A DNA stretch of 64,000 nt from NCBI GenBank assembly GCA_934045075.1, contig OW203734.1:17961680-18025679 (forward strand), given 5' to 3'. A program made the position numbers and the translations under genes. This DNA comes from Yponomeuta sedellus. Lineage: Eukaryota > Arthropoda > Insecta > Lepidoptera > Yponomeutidae. Each line of letters begins with the position of its first letter. The stretch's first letter is position 1. Shown here piece by piece: positions 32,579-44,100 of this stretch. The notes beneath the pieces are model-generated. The model was not told the origin of the DNA and made no database searches. It saw only the letters and a program-made list of their open reading frames with translations.

Positions 32579-32583
32579 AGTTA

Positions 32584-32770
32584 GGCTACGCGCGCACGGG
32601 TTACTTTTGTCACCGTGACTGTTTCGTCACTCTTATCAAGACCATAGATATGTATGGAGATGCGCGAATGTCACCACGTGACAACTGGGTGACATTTCGC
32701 GCATCTCCATACATATCTACGGAGTGACGAAACAGTCACGGTGACAAAAGTAACCCGTGCGCGCCTAGCC
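32584..32770. mobile_element. 187-bp MITE, almost a full palindrome, TTA duplication
   Basis: GGCTACGCGCGCACGGGTTA at the left is matched in reverse complement at the right with one change. Most of the element folds back, leaving only a short centre near CACGTGACAACTGGG. TTA occurs at 32581-32583 and 32771-32773. A 3-bp TTA site is typical of PIF/Harbinger elements. It sits directly after the tail of the family-C SINE. Confidence 0.8.
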
Positions 32771-32773
32771 TTA

Positions 32774-33315
32774 GTGTCGAGATAGGAAAAACCTTTTTTA
32801 AAAAACAATAAAACCGTATTCGATCCATGGCTCTTACTAAGGCACATTCATTTTGCTACGCCTTTAAAATCACCCGAAATTCACGGTGTAGATATAGCGG
32901 TAGGAACGCTTAATGAATACAGACAATACAGATCCTAGACTTTACAAGGTCTAGGTCCGTATTATTAAAGCGTTTCTATTCCTAAGGTAGAGATGTAAGG
33001 ACGTTGTATAGTTGAACTGTGTTTACTGTTTTGTTCGGAAATATCTTGATATGGGCACTCAAGACATTTGTAAGTTCTGGAACCTAGGCATTTTAGGCTA
33101 ACTTTGCTGGATACCAGATTTCCGAGCACATAAAAAAAAAATGTAGAAACGATGAAACTGAAATAGGCATTTGCATTACATATAATCCAGTCTTTTTTTC
33201 CAGATTAATTTGAAATTTTTAGGAAATACCATTTTTTATCTCAGGCGGACAGAATTCGACCAATTAGGGGATTTATTAGCAAAGGAGAAGACTTCAATAA
33301 ATTGAGTGCTCACTT
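32774..33315. other. No gene recognised
   Basis: AT-rich intergenic DNA with no domain or repeat end that I can name. Confidence 0.4.
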
Positions 33316-33500
33316 TTTTTGTTTCGTGACTTTGTTTTTTAAGTTACGTGATATTTCATTAGCAATACACTCCTATAGTATAAAGCGTCGTGAGGAAACA
33401 CCAGTGCTAGAACTGTTAACGTAACTCAGCGCTTGAAATTTCCAACCCGCAGTGGGCACGCGTGGTAATTAATCCCATTCTCTCATTCTAAGACAAGCTC
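33316..33500 (+). repeat. SINE family D body without head
   Basis: GACTTTGTTTTTTAAGTTA, CGTGAGGAAACACCAGTG and GTTAACGTAACTCAGCGC match the body of the copy at 62467. The tRNA-like head is missing. Confidence 0.55.
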
Positions 33501-34533
33501 TGTGATCCCTGTACGGGATACCTTAATTTTTTTTTTACATAATAACGTACACGTGGAACACTCAACCCTCCTGCGCTTTCGCAGTCGGCAAAAATAAATG
33601 TCAAACGAAGCCAGGCCCGCATTTATCCGACCACAACGGTGACGGCCTAATTGGCCGCCCTCTATGGTCCATTAGCCAGGCATCCATTGCAACGGTGCAA
33701 TTGACCGGGAGGCAAAACTAATGCTGGTGAATTAATTAAAACAAGTAACTAGGCTCTGCGGACGCAAGACATTCAGAAGGACCTACTGGAAGAAAGTACT
33801 TATTTTTATATATGTAATGTATTCTATGCACAGGGTATTGTAATTCTGAAACAGGACAAGTGATTGTGTTTTTTTTAATAATAGCAAAAAAACCTTACAT
33901 TTTTGGTTCTACAAATGTCGCCAAACTGCTGTGCAGTATGTTGGCGTTGCGCTCTTATAACTTAAGGTTTCCTTTAATTCTTTTACAGCTACAATACTTA
34001 TTTATTTTCTTACACAAAAATAAGTTCCTATACCTATTTTAAACTAACATAACATATCATATATTGGCTAAATGAGCCTTCAACACATTATTCAAGACTC
34101 GTTCAGACAATATTTACGTACTTTAACATTTATTTTCTTTAATTTATGAAAATGAAAAAAATCAAATGAAAATGAAATATATTTATTACCGGTTCAGAAA
34201 TTATCATAAATTAAAACTAAACACACAATATGCTAAGAAAAAAAAGCCGTATTGCCCTGCATCGTAGAGGGACTGCATGCATCACAAAAAGAAAAGAAAA
34301 AAACCTTTGTTATATCACAATGATTTCATGCATGTGATTTTCATTCATTAGGTGACAAATAATTTATTCTTCACTTTACATAAAAGAGAAAAAAAGGCTA
34401 AAAGTAATATTTCCTTGTCGACAACTGATCACTTTAGTTCTAATATGTTTTACAGACATATACATAATTTATCTTTCAAAGTGCTTATTTTTACTTTACT
34501 GTGAAGGGTATAATACGTAATAATATGTTGATT
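33501..34533. other. No gene; one GC-richer block
   Basis: 33590-33740 is GC-richer and holds GGCCTAATTGGCCGCC, CCATTAGCCAGGCATCC and AATTAATTAAAAC, similar in character to the block at 31620. 34190-34300 may be an antisense LINE tail. No coding frame. Confidence 0.35.
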
Positions 34534-34750
34534 CGACGACCTCTGTGGCACAGCGGTACCGCTGCCTACTCCCTTCCTACCATGCGAGAGGTCCCTGGTT
34601 CGAGCGCTGGCTGGGGAGAAAAAAAAAACACCAGGTCTTGGACGTTTACACGTTTGTGATGACGCTGATTCTGGTACCCACGACATAGAGTATTTTAGTG
34701 TGGGGCCAAAAGCAATGTATGTGCCTGTATGTAAACATAATGTTGTTATG
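34534..34750 (+). repeat. tRNA-derived SINE family B
   Basis: Head CGACGACCTCTGTGGCACAG and the B-box-like GGTTCGAGCGCTGG, an A-rich linker, then TCTTGGACGTTTACACG, AGTGTGGGGCCAAAAGC and ATGTATGTGCCTGTATGT. Further copies are at 51596 (minus), 55057 (head) and 56073. Confidence 0.8.
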
Positions 34751-35184
34751 TTCTGTTAATGAAACTACTAAAAGATGTAATGCCTGAAAGCAGTAATGCC
34801 TTCTGTAGTCTTATTATACGACGTAAATCCTGAGCAATTCCACTCACCTGACAGTCAAGTTTCTCACTTATTTCACAGAGGAATGAAATCGTAGGTGATT
34901 TGGTGCGCGTAATGGAGGTCAAATTAGCAACTATTTCACAGTAACGGGAACATTTTTCTTTTCACGCAAATTGCACAAGAACTAGATTAGATCTACTGCT
35001 ACGACTAGAAGTTTTCTTTACTCTACCCTACGATTAAAAGTTTTCTCAGGCACTGAACTCCGTTTGGTCCCTTCACCTATTTAGTGGGAGTGATGATGCC
35101 AATGGAGGCTGTGTAAGCGATCTCAGTTTCTTAAGAAAATAGTAAAAGAATATGTAAGAAGAATATTTTATATAATTATAAGAT
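34751..35184. other. No gene; short dispersed repeat
   Basis: TGGTCCCTTCACCTATTTAG and GATGATGCCAATGGAGGC at 35065-35120 recur in related form at 40455-40510. Nothing else is supported. Confidence 0.4.
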
Positions 35185-35495
35185 TAGCGGCATCAGTGAA
35201 ATTTCGAACCTCTTTACACTATTCTCTGTATTACTTACAGGCAGCGACATCTGACTTAAGCAAATTGAATTACTTACAGCCCCGACTACCTACTTTGCAG
35301 TTAGGTTTAACATCGGAACGATATCACTGTACCCACATGATTATACTATTTTTATTTTTAATGCACTAACCCGTGCTAAGCAACAAATATAAAAACCTAT
35401 TTAGAGGCTAAAAATTTCACCCATGCCGGGATTCGAACCCGCAACCTCTGGCTATCCGTGCCAGCGCTCTACCAATTGAGATAAAATTTTTGATA
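35185..35495 (-). repeat. Family-A copy, one full permuted unit
   Basis: The minus strand reads the tRNA-like module (5' end cut at CTCAATTGGTAGAG), the trailer, AGCACGGGTTAGTGCATT, CCTAACTGCAAAGTAGG, CAGATGTCGCTGCCTG and GAAATTTCACTGATGCCG. In this copy the tRNA module comes first; in 39117-39448 it comes last. Confidence 0.8.
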
Positions 35496-35879
35496 AAACA
35501 GTTCCTAAGTATTGGATACCATATATGTTATAAGATTTTAGTTGTAAGGCTTACACAATAATGCTATTTAAGATCCTACCAAAGTTATAGCAACAATAAA
35601 GTATTGAGTAGATACAAAGGCCAAAGTGTTTTGTTGAAGCAGATCTTCTGTTTTACTTGACTTTCCTTTCAGTGAGAAGAGAATATCCAATTTCTATGTG
35701 TATGTGTTTACAATGTAGGATTTTAGTGGCCAAAGTTTCACCGGAATTATGTTGCTTGAGCTCGTACGTTTGGGGAGCTGAGCGAGCTAGTTTCGGTGTG
35801 TTACCGTTTCTCTTAGTGATATTTGGGTCGTATAGTATCTTTCTGTGTAGTCTCCATACAAACTCTTAACTTAAATGAT

Positions 35880-36047
35880 TTTTAAAAACCTAATTAGAGG
35901 CTAAAAATTCCACCCATGCCGGGATTCGAACCCGCGACCTCTGGCTATCCGTGCCAGCGCTCTTTCCAACTGAGCCAATGGACGACTCACCGGCATCAGT
36001 GAAATTTCGAACCTCTACAATATTCTCTGTATTACGTACATAGGATG
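35880..36047 (-). repeat. Family-A copy, tRNA module with upstream part
   Basis: The minus strand carries the end of the linker (TTCACTGATGCCGGTGAGTC) running straight into the tRNA-like module and its trailer. It meets a plus-strand family-A part at 36048, giving an inverted pair. Confidence 0.75.
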
Positions 36048-36367
36048 TATTACGTATTACAGGTCGCGGGTTCGAATCCCGGCATGGGTACAATTTTTAG
36101 CCTCTAATTAGGTTTTTAAATTGTCCTTAGCATGAGTTAGTGCATTAAAAATAATATTATTAAATTATTTTTGTGTAATTATTCTGTTGCAGCCAGACTA
36201 GGGCCTGTATTACGTATTACAGGTCGCGGGTTCAAACCCGGCATAGGTGAAATTTTTAGCATCTAATTAGGTTTTTAAATTGTCCTTAGCATGGGTTAAT
36301 GCATTAAAAATAATATTATTAAATGATTTTTGTGTAACTGGCTGTTGCAGCCAGACTAGGGCCTGGG
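36048..36367 (+). repeat. Two tandem 160-bp units of a family-A derivative
   Basis: TATTACGTATTACAGGTCGC starts at 36048 and again at 36208. Each unit has the 3' half of the tRNA-like module, the trailer, AGCATGAGTTAGTGCATT (or near variant), an AT-rich part and GTTGCAGCCAGACTAGGGCC. A tandem duplication not seen in other copies. Confidence 0.8.
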
Positions 36368-36484
36368 AGCAGATTCTCGCCCATACGAATTGAAAGCGTA
36401 GACGCAAAACATTCGAAGATTAAGAAGTGGAAGGAATAGACATTTGTTGCATAAAAATAAGATAAGATAAATTGACAGTGAAGT

Positions 36485-36748
36485 TTACTTTGTCCTGTGT
36501 TTTCCGCACTTAGCTTCATAGTTGGGCCATTGTACGTAGCAGGGCTGTGAGATCACTCCAGCCATCCAATTTTTTTTCCAGAAAGCCAGCAGTGCACCGA
36601 TGTTACTGCTGGCCTCCCGAAGGGATCTCAGCTTTCCGATGGTGGCTGTCCGTTGCACATTCACGCCTTCACACTGGATAGTCACGTGGGCGGGTGTTTC
36701 ATCTACCTTGAGGCATCCTCGGCACAACGGGCTGTCAGTCAGTCCCAT
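36485..36748 (-). pseudogene. C-terminal fragment of a LINE related to the 41-46 kb element
   Basis: Reads GLTDSPLCRGCLKVDETPAH, then REASSNIGALLAFWKKNW, aligning with the end of ORF2 at 41179 (GVTDSPLCRACMDAEETAAH, LREACTDIKKLLAFLEE). The Cys/His cluster is kept. It is a different, diverged copy, and its 3' UTR (CCCAACTATGAAGCTAAGTG) recurs near 62680. Confidence 0.75.
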
Positions 36749-37103
36749 GGTGTAATAACTTGACAGTGTAATAAAAAAATTATTTTCTCATTCGAATTCA
36801 ATCTAGAATGGCGTTCAAAATACAGATTTTGGCTGTCGCCCGACTTTTTAAGTAGAATTCAAGTCATAAGCCTTAATTACTTGCTAATGATGTGAGAATT
36901 GACCCCTGGCTTCATAAAACTGCAGTTTATAGCTTAAAATGTCAATTTGATGTACATTGCATAGACGACTTTTAGTACTTATATCGAACTGCCGCAACTA
37001 TGAATTGTAGTCTTATATTAAGATATACCGCTTGAATTTTGGGTGCAAGTCATACCAAAATGGGCGTGCCTTACGATATCTAACAAATACCTTTCATAGT
37101 TTT
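36749..37103. other. No gene recognised
   Basis: AT-rich interval between a LINE fragment and a family-A module; nothing supportable. Confidence 0.4.
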
Positions 37104-37236
37104 AAAAACCTATTTAGAGGCTAAAAATTCCACCCATGCCGGGACTCGAACCCGCGACCTCTGGCTAACCGTGCCAGCGCTCTCCCAACTGAGCTAACTT
37201 AAATTGTCCTTAGCACGGGTTAGTGCATTAAAAATA
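37104..37236 (-). repeat. Family-A copy with inverted junction
   Basis: The minus-strand trailer and tRNA-like module are followed without gap by plus-strand family-A linker (TGTCCTTAGCACGGGTTAG). This is an inversion junction inside one insertion. Confidence 0.7.
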
Positions 37237-37354
37237 ATATAAATACGCACTTGTTTTGTTTCTTTTTAAAAGCACTGAAATATCTCGGCACCAACTCAAA
37301 TCTATGAAAATTATTTCATAACTCGTAACAATAAGACAATGATTATATTCTTTT

Positions 37355-37460
37355 TGTTGCACTAAGCCGTGCTGAGGACAAATAGGTTTTTAAAATAAGA
37401 CAATCTTTACTGGTATACTGGGTGAAATTTTTAGCCTCTAAATATGTTTTTAAACTGGTA
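37355..37460 (+). repeat. Family-A fragments, rearranged
   Basis: A minus-strand piece (TGCACTAAGCCGTGCTGAGG) and a plus-strand trailer (AATTTTTAGCCTCTAAAT) lie around a non-family segment. Confidence 0.55.
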
Positions 37461-37499
37461 TACCTAATAAAGAACATATTAATAGTTCTCAACTCAATT

Positions 37500-37745
37500 T
37501 TATTTTATAACTAGCTGACCCAGCGAACTTACCAACACATTCAGCGATTCATTTTTATATCATAGACTGGCTGACCCCGCGAGCTTTGCACCGCCTAACA
37601 GTTTTTTTTAATCTTTCTCTCCTTAATAACCATCCTCGTACTTCAGGGAATAGTCTGAAAAAATAATTAGCGAAATCGGTTCAGCTGCTCTCGAGATTTG
37701 CGCTTACCAACACATTCAGCGACTCATTTTTATTTTATAGATAGA
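37500..37745. repeat. Dispersed lepidopteran repeat ('CTAGCTGACC' type)
   Basis: Begins CTAGCTGACCCAGCGAAC. The block CTTACCAACACATTCAGCG occurs twice (about 37528 and 37704), with AAATCGGTTCAGCTGCTC between. I know this type as widespread in Lepidoptera, but cannot say which element class owns it. Confidence 0.5.
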
Positions 37746-38031
37746 TTGATATAGATTAATGAAGCAAAATTAAACTAAAAACCAAACACTATTTAAGTCA
37801 ACATGAATTAAAGATATTCAAAGAGCTTTATTTATATGCATATTATATATGACACACTCTGCGAATGAAGTAATTCACAGACTTTCTACAGAAGTGTTCC
37901 TCTACGTGACAATTAAGGCAACAACTGTATTAGCAACTACCGAAAAATGCGCGAACAATTTCGAACTATCTATCCCTCTACCACATTGGGGAAAGTTTAA
38001 CAATAACCCCTTAAACGCGTTTAAATGTTGA

Positions 38032-38216
38032 GCTCGGTCAAGCCACAGAAAAGACATCCCACCTTCGGTAGGGTTGTGATACAGGCTGTTGAAGAAAGGT
38101 CCGATAGAATATTTTCATCAGTCTTCTCGTGAACACCATGACATGACGTCGTCGAAACGTCGAGGTAAAATAACAATAAATTACTACGCGATTAAGCCCC
38201 GAAAATATACTAACAA
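38032..38216. repeat. Dispersed repeat with 'GTCGTCGAAACGTCG' core
   Basis: CACCTTCGGTAGGGTTGTG, GACGTCGTCGAAACGTCGAG and TTACTACGCGATTAAGCCCC. A recurring lepidopteran repeat in my experience, possibly a Penelope-like or LINE tail. No coding part is attached. Confidence 0.4.
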
Positions 38217-38469
38217 GGTCTGATAGAGTATAGGGATTTTTGTAATGAAATTTGAAATCAATAATTTATTTCAACGTAATGAGTTTAAATTCTGTTGGCT
38301 GATTGTCAATTTACTAAGGCCGCTTATGCGGCTGCCTTCGGGTCATCACGCGGATAACCTCACGCCTGTCTCTGGAATACAGGCGTGAGTTTATGTATGG
38401 ACAAAGTATGTTTTTCCCCGGTGCTTTTTTCTCCACTACAAATACGACCCGAAGGCAGCGTTATATGTA

Positions 38470-38830
38470 CACATACATACATAACCTCGCGCTTGTATCC
38501 CAGAGGGGTCGGCAGTGACCAGGGACTGCCACTTGCCAGGATCCTGACAGATCCCGTTGCGTCATCAACGTTCACAAGTCGTTGCATGCACGCAAGCCGG
38601 TTCCGGATACTTTTTATTTTCTCCTGTGAATCCATCCCCTATTTGGTCGATGTATGTCCGCCACATTCGCAAAATATATTTCGTCAATCTTTCTTCCTTC
38701 ATCCTCTCCACATGTTCAAACCAACGCAACATTCCTTTCTCAATTCTAGTCACTACATCCTCTTTCAGTCTACAACGTTCTCTAATCAGACTATTGTGTA
38801 TCCTGTCTACTCTGACCATCTATTCTAAAA
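38470..38830 (-). pseudogene. RTE-like LINE C-terminal fragment
   Basis: The minus strand gives CRLKEDVVTRIEKGMLRWFE, then HVERMKEERLTKYI. After a frame change it gives IRNRLACMQRLVNVDDATGS, then a tail with GTTATGTATGTATGTG. These are the last blocks of RTE-type LINEs. A related plus-strand fragment is at 53960. Confidence 0.7.
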
Positions 38831-39116
38831 TAATCTTAAACGTGTTCATTACATTAGTAAATTAGATTAAATTACGAGCTGACTCGGCAAACCTTGACCT
38901 ATGAATAAGCCTACGAACTATTCTTAGACCAACCAAGTATATATATGAAAAGTATACAGCTAAAAGTAGGAGTTCGGTTACAAATACTGTGACGCAAGAT
39001 TTTTATATATTAAATAACGACTGTTTTAGAATAAATTTAGCAATAGAAAACACTATGCAACTCTCAAGGAGCAACACTGAGATAGCAAACAAAACTTTAG
39101 CAACAATAATTTAATA

Positions 39117-39448
39117 GGTTATTCTAAATAGGTTTTTAAATTTGTTCCTTAGCACGGGTTAGTGCATTAAAAATAAAAATAGTGTAATCATGTGAGTACG
39201 ATGATATCGTTCCGATGTTAAACCTAACTGCAAAGTAGGTAGTCGGGGCTGTAAGTAATGCAATTTGCTTAAGTCAGATGTCGCTGCCTGTACGTAATAC
39301 AGAGAAAATTGTAAAGAGGTTCGAAATTTCACTGATGCCGTGAGTCGCCCATTGGCTCAATTGGTAGAGCGCTGGTACGGATAGCCAGAGGTTGCGGGTT
39401 CGAATCCCGGCATGGGTGAAATTTTTAGCCTCTAAATAGGTTTTTAAG
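39117..39448 (+). mobile_element. Family-A copy bounded by a 13-bp target duplication
   Basis: CAATAATTTAATA occurs at 39104-39116 and 39449-39461. The 332-bp insert starts GGTTATTCTAAATAGGTTTT, runs through CTTAGCACGGGTTAGTGC, AACCTAACTGCAAAGTAGG, GCTGCCTGTACGTAATACAG and TTTCACTGATGCCG. Then comes the tRNA-like module (GTCGCCCATTGGCTCAATTG ... GGTTCGAATCCCGGC), and it ends GCCTCTAAATAGGTTTTTAA. The tRNA-like part is therefore near the 3' end, and CTAAATAGGTTTTTAA stands at both ends as a direct repeat. Confidence 0.85.
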
Positions 39449-39489
39449 CAATAATTTAATATGAAATAGCTGATATTTTACTTGTTATT

Positions 39490-39775
39490 TCTTTGTTACT
39501 CTTCTTCTTCTTCTTCTTCAGGCTATATTAGTCCACTGCTGGACACAGCCCTCCCCCAATGAGCGCCACAGCGCAAGGTTGTGCCATTATTGGGGGGTAA
39601 TGCCCATAATCCCCACGCTGGGCATGCGGGTTGGGGATCGCAGTTTGGTGGAATTGTACTGCAGGGGGCGCTGCTGCCCACCCCCCGGTTTGTGTCCCTT
39701 AGTCGCCTTTTACGACACCCGCGGGTAGAATTTGGGTTGGTGCTATTCTCTAGGCCGACACCACACAGCACTCTA
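39490..39775 (-). repeat. LINE 3' end, (GAAGAA) tail family
   Basis: In minus orientation it ends CCAGCAGTGGACTAATATAG, then (GAAGAA)n. It includes GGCGACTAAGGGACACAAAC and GTGGGCAGCAGCGCCCC. A near-duplicate of CTTTGTTACTCTT borders both sides (about 39488 and 39778), consistent with a target duplication. Further copies are at 49206, 49603 and 56374. Confidence 0.7.
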
Positions 39776-39859
39776 CTACTCTTGTTACTCTTAATTCTAG
39801 ACTTTCATGCCCACCTTGAATACCTTGTGCTAGACACAACACACACATATAAAATACCC

Positions 39860-40146
39860 TGTAGCGACCGCATTACGGAAACGTAGAAAATATTCCACGG
39901 AGCTCCGAACAACATCCTTGCGCCGGCATCTCACTCTTGGTACTGCTGACACGGCGAAGCGTGCGCGCATATTTATGTGGAGAGCCGACGCGACACTAGC
40001 GCCGCGCGGTACGCTACGGTATGTGCGTTAAACTTGTTATACTTGTTCAACACCATACTATGTGCGATTATAACTTTTGTACTTAAGAAGACATGTAAAT
40101 AAATTCCTCATCAATCTCATACCTCAAGTTTTATTGGTCTCCCACA
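39860..40146 (+). repeat. Probable solo LTR
   Basis: 287 bp starting TGTAGCGACCGCATTACGG and ending GGTCTCCCACA. It is flanked by ACCC at 39856-39859 and 40147-40150. It contains CATATTTATG and, near the end, AATAAATTCC as a possible polyadenylation signal. TG...CA ends and a 4-bp duplication fit a solo LTR of a gypsy-type element; no internal sequence is present. Confidence 0.55.
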
Positions 40147-40150
40147 ACCC

Positions 40151-40791
40151 TTTCGGGACATGGCTGTTCACTTGACAGAATGTCTAAAGGGTTCGAATGT
40201 GTAGGTGCAACACAGACGAGTAAAAAATACTTATTTTAAAGAAGGGTAACTTTCAGGCAATTTGTGTTAAATCTGAATATTCACTTTACCACTCTAAGAA
40301 AATTAATTGGTTTGGGTTAATCGTCTTGGTTGACTCCACACGTATTGACTAGTCTTTCCTGTGGGCTAGGCCGACTAAGCTGTCAGGATGGTATAGGCGC
40401 TGGGCAAGCCTTCACCATGTATAAAACCATGTCCCGGGCACTACAGCGTCGGAGTGGTCCCTTCACCCATCTAGTGTGAGTGAAGATGCCACTGGACGCT
40501 GTATAAATGATTAAGTATATGCAAAAATGCCAATATTATTACAAAACTATGAGGCACTTATTTGAAGATACCAAATATGTTATCTTTATTACAATTGCTA
40601 ATGGAGTGTACGCAGAATCGCTATTAGATTGGAAATATACAATTTTGAAGCTACAAAAATACGAATAAAAGCCGCCGTAGAAAGATTTCTGTTCTGAAGA
40701 GAGCAATGACCCCTAAAGTAACATAGCTTATTTAACTTTGTCACTAAGTGAAAAGTCTGTAACATTTGTCACGGATGATTCTTGGAGCAAC
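40151..40791. other. No gene recognised
   Basis: Contains a short repeat shared with 35065 (GGTCCCTTCACCCATCTAG, GAAGATGCCACTGGACGC). Otherwise nothing supported. Confidence 0.4.
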
Positions 40792-41178
40792 ACTGTTTAC
40801 GCATGATTATATTATTTTTAATGCGCTAACCCGTGCTAAGGACAATTTTTAAAAACCTATTTAGAGGCTAAAAATACGGATAGCCAGAGGTCGCGGGTTC
40901 GAATCCCGGCATGAGTGGAATTTTTAGCCTCTGAATAGGTTTTTAAAAATTGGCCTTAGCACGGGTTAGTGCATTAAACATTATATAATCATGTGGGTAC
41001 AGCGATATCATTCCGATATAAAACCTAACTGCAAAGTAGGCACTCGGGGCTGCAAGTGATGCAAATTACTTCAGCCAGATGTCGCTGCCTGTACGTATTG
41101 GTATTGGTATTGGTGACGGTTTAGGGTTTCCGCAACTCGACTGCTAATGAGCCTATTTTGCGTGAAAGGAAGATGAAG

Positions 41179-44100
41179 CTATTCTTGCCACCCCAGCTCC
41201 TCCAGGAACGCCAGCAGCTTTTTGATGTCCGTGCAGGCCTCCCGCAGTGTCCCCGGGCTTCCGAGGAGAGCCGTCCGTTGTCTAGCCACCCCATTGCATT
41301 CTACCAGCACGTGGGCGGCAGTCTCCTCTGCATCCATGCATGCTCTGCACAGAGGGCTGTCTGTTACACCTATTGTAAAGAGATGTTTATTATAATGACC
41401 ATGACCTGTGAGAGCGCCTGTTAAAGTGCGGAGCTGCAGTTTGGTTAGGCGTAGCAGGCCCTTGGAAAGGCGGGGGTTTCTGCCGGGCATTGCTGCCCTG
41501 GCTTGCCTGCAATCCATTCGTGAGGTCCAGTCATTATTGTGTAGCCTGTTGGTGCGTTTACTTAACCATGTCCTTAGTTGGCAGAAGGGCAGGGGGGCGA
41601 TGGGTTCTGGGCCCTCTACTGTGGCTCCAGATCCGCGGCGCGCAAGCTCATCCGCTGCGTCGTTGCCCCTTGATCCACTGTGTCCTTTTATCCATTGTAG
41701 GGTAAGGAAATTCTTTGTACCTACCTTTGTCAGGGCTTCATGGCACTCTTGGATGAGTCCAGAATTGAAACTGTAGTCTTTGAGGGCCAGTAGAACAGCC
41801 GCACTGTCCGACAGTATGCGGATGTTGTGGTTTACTACTTCTCTCTGTGTAATTGCCTGAGCTGCACGTATGATGCCCACGCACTCGGCTTGGAAGACGG
41901 TGTTATGGGCACCTAGGGGTATAGATATATTGATGTTTAAGTCTTCTGAGAAGGCTCCCGATCCCGTACCTTGGTTCGTTTTGGAGCCGTCAGTGAAGAC
42001 TAGGATATTTTTACTACTCGCGTCTCGTGCCGGCTCTGCGAGCTGTATTTTGTACTTTTTATCGAAGTTGAATACCTTAGGTATCCTGTCATTGACCGCT
42101 AATAAAAGCGGCTCCTCCTCGATGGCCTGATCTAGGATCCTGGTATGCGGGGTCCCGTTGTCGCTCCACAGCCTCAGCGTCCGCAGGCGCGTCGCTGAGA
42201 TTGCGGCCTCCTGCTGGATATGTAGCTGTAAGGGCGGTAGGTCTAGCATGATCTCCAGGGCCGCAGTGGGGGTGGTCCTCATGCAGCCAGTTATTGCCAA
42301 ACAGGCCATTCTTTGTATTCGTTGTAGTTTACTTACCGCTGTACTTTGGTTTGTTTTAGGCCACCAGACTAGGGCGGCGTAGCTAATGATAGGGCGAATC
42401 ACTGCCGTGTACAGCCACAATGTGATCTTGGGATTTAAACCCCAGGTTTTACCTATCATTTTGCGGCATTGTGCAAAGGTGATACACGCTTTTTTGAGTT
42501 TGGAGTCTATGTGTTTGTTCCAGTTCAACTTACTATCTAGAATGACTCCGAGGTACTTAACTTCTGTTGATAGCTGGAGTGTCGTCCCAAACAGTTTCGG
42601 CAGGTTGAAATTCCCCAACACCCGTTTGTTTGTAAACATTACCATTTCAGTTTTTGTGGGGTTCACCGACAGGTTGTGTTCATTACACCAGTCTTCTACG
42701 ATCCCTAGTGCGGTTTGAGTGACGTCACAGACGATTCCTGCATAGTTACCTGTTACTAGAATAGTCAGGTCGTCTGCGTAGCCGACTGTGTAGTAGCCTC
42801 TATTATTTAGTGTGGTGATTAGCTCGTTGACCACAGCGTTCCATAAAAGTGGCGATAGGACACCCCCTTGGGGGCAGCCCCTGGCCACTATTGCCTTGGT
42901 TGGGTCCAGCTTTGATGTTTTTATTACCCTTTGTCGTAACATGGCCTCGATCCATTCCAGGACCGATGTCTCGATTTGGTGTCTGCTAAGTGCGTAATTT
43001 ATACTTGAAAAGCTGGTTTTGTCAAAAGCTCCTTCAATGTCTATGAACGTGCCCAGACAAATACCTTTGTTTTGTATGGCTGCTTCCGCCTTGGTGACTA
43101 CGGCGTGAAGAGCTGATTCCGTGGACTTGCCTGCGCTGTATGCGTGTTGGTTGCGATGCAGCGGGATGTTTTGTAGCGCGCCGTCTCTTATGTGCCTGTC
43201 ACACATTCTCTCTAGTGTTTTCAGCAAGAAAGAGGTCAGGCTGATTGGTCTGAATGACTTTGCGTTCGTGTAGTCGGTCTTACCTGGTTTCGGGATGAAG
43301 ACTACTTCTACCTCCCTCCACAGCGTTGGGATATACCTGTGGGCCAGGCAGGACTGTAGTATCGTGGCCAAGGTCGTTTCTAAAGAGTTGCCCCCCCACT
43401 GTAGTAAAGCAGGGAAGATGCCGTCTGATCCTGGGGCCTTGAAGGGTCGGAAACTGTCGATGGCCCAGTGTGTTTTCTGTGGAGTGACTATTTCCCTTGC
43501 TAGGTCCCAGCAGATTTCGTCCACCTGTGTTTCTTCATTTTCCCAGATGGTCTCCTGGACGATCTGGCACCCCGGGAAATGTGTTTGTAGTAGTATTGAC
43601 TGAGCCTCCTCGGGGGAGTTTGTGTACGTGTTGTCCGTTTTGAGTAAAGAGCCTACCTGTTGTGACGTTCCGGAGGATAGTATTTTACTCACTCGTGTCG
43701 CAGTCGAGCAGGATTCTATGCTTGTGCAGAAGTTTCGCCAGGACGCTGTACTTCTGAAGCGGATTCGCTTCTTGTAGTGCGCCTTGGCCTCCTTGTAGTT
43801 TTCCCAGTCTATGTCGCTACTGGTGTTCATTGCCCTGTTTAGTAGTCTTCTAACCTTTTGCCGTATGCGCTGTAGCTCAGGACCCCACCAGTTCTGGCCG
43901 TCCTTGGGCTTTGCGGGTGGGCCGGTAAGAGGACATGCGTCGTGGTAACATTGCATGATTGTAGATGTTAGGTTTGTCACCTGTTCCTCAATGTTACTTG
44001 TGCCAACAATTCTCTCTGGTACCCGTAGGTTTTCCAGATTGCTAGTTAAAGTTTTATTGTACTTTACCCTATTGGTTCTACGTGGGTTCCTTCGGGGTGT

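Noticed and set aside
36048..36367. Target duplication around the tandem 160-bp units
   Set aside because: The repeated sequence is the unit itself; this is a tandem duplication, not an insertion footprint.
38120..38170. Hammerhead ribozyme near GTCGTCGAAACGTCG
   Set aside because: A GAAAC core is present but no CTGANGA core with a stem II in the right position.
38362..38391. Terminator-like hairpin (CTCACGCCTGT ... ACAGGCGTGAG)
   Set aside because: Rho-independent terminators do not apply in an insect genome, and there is no T run or gene before it.
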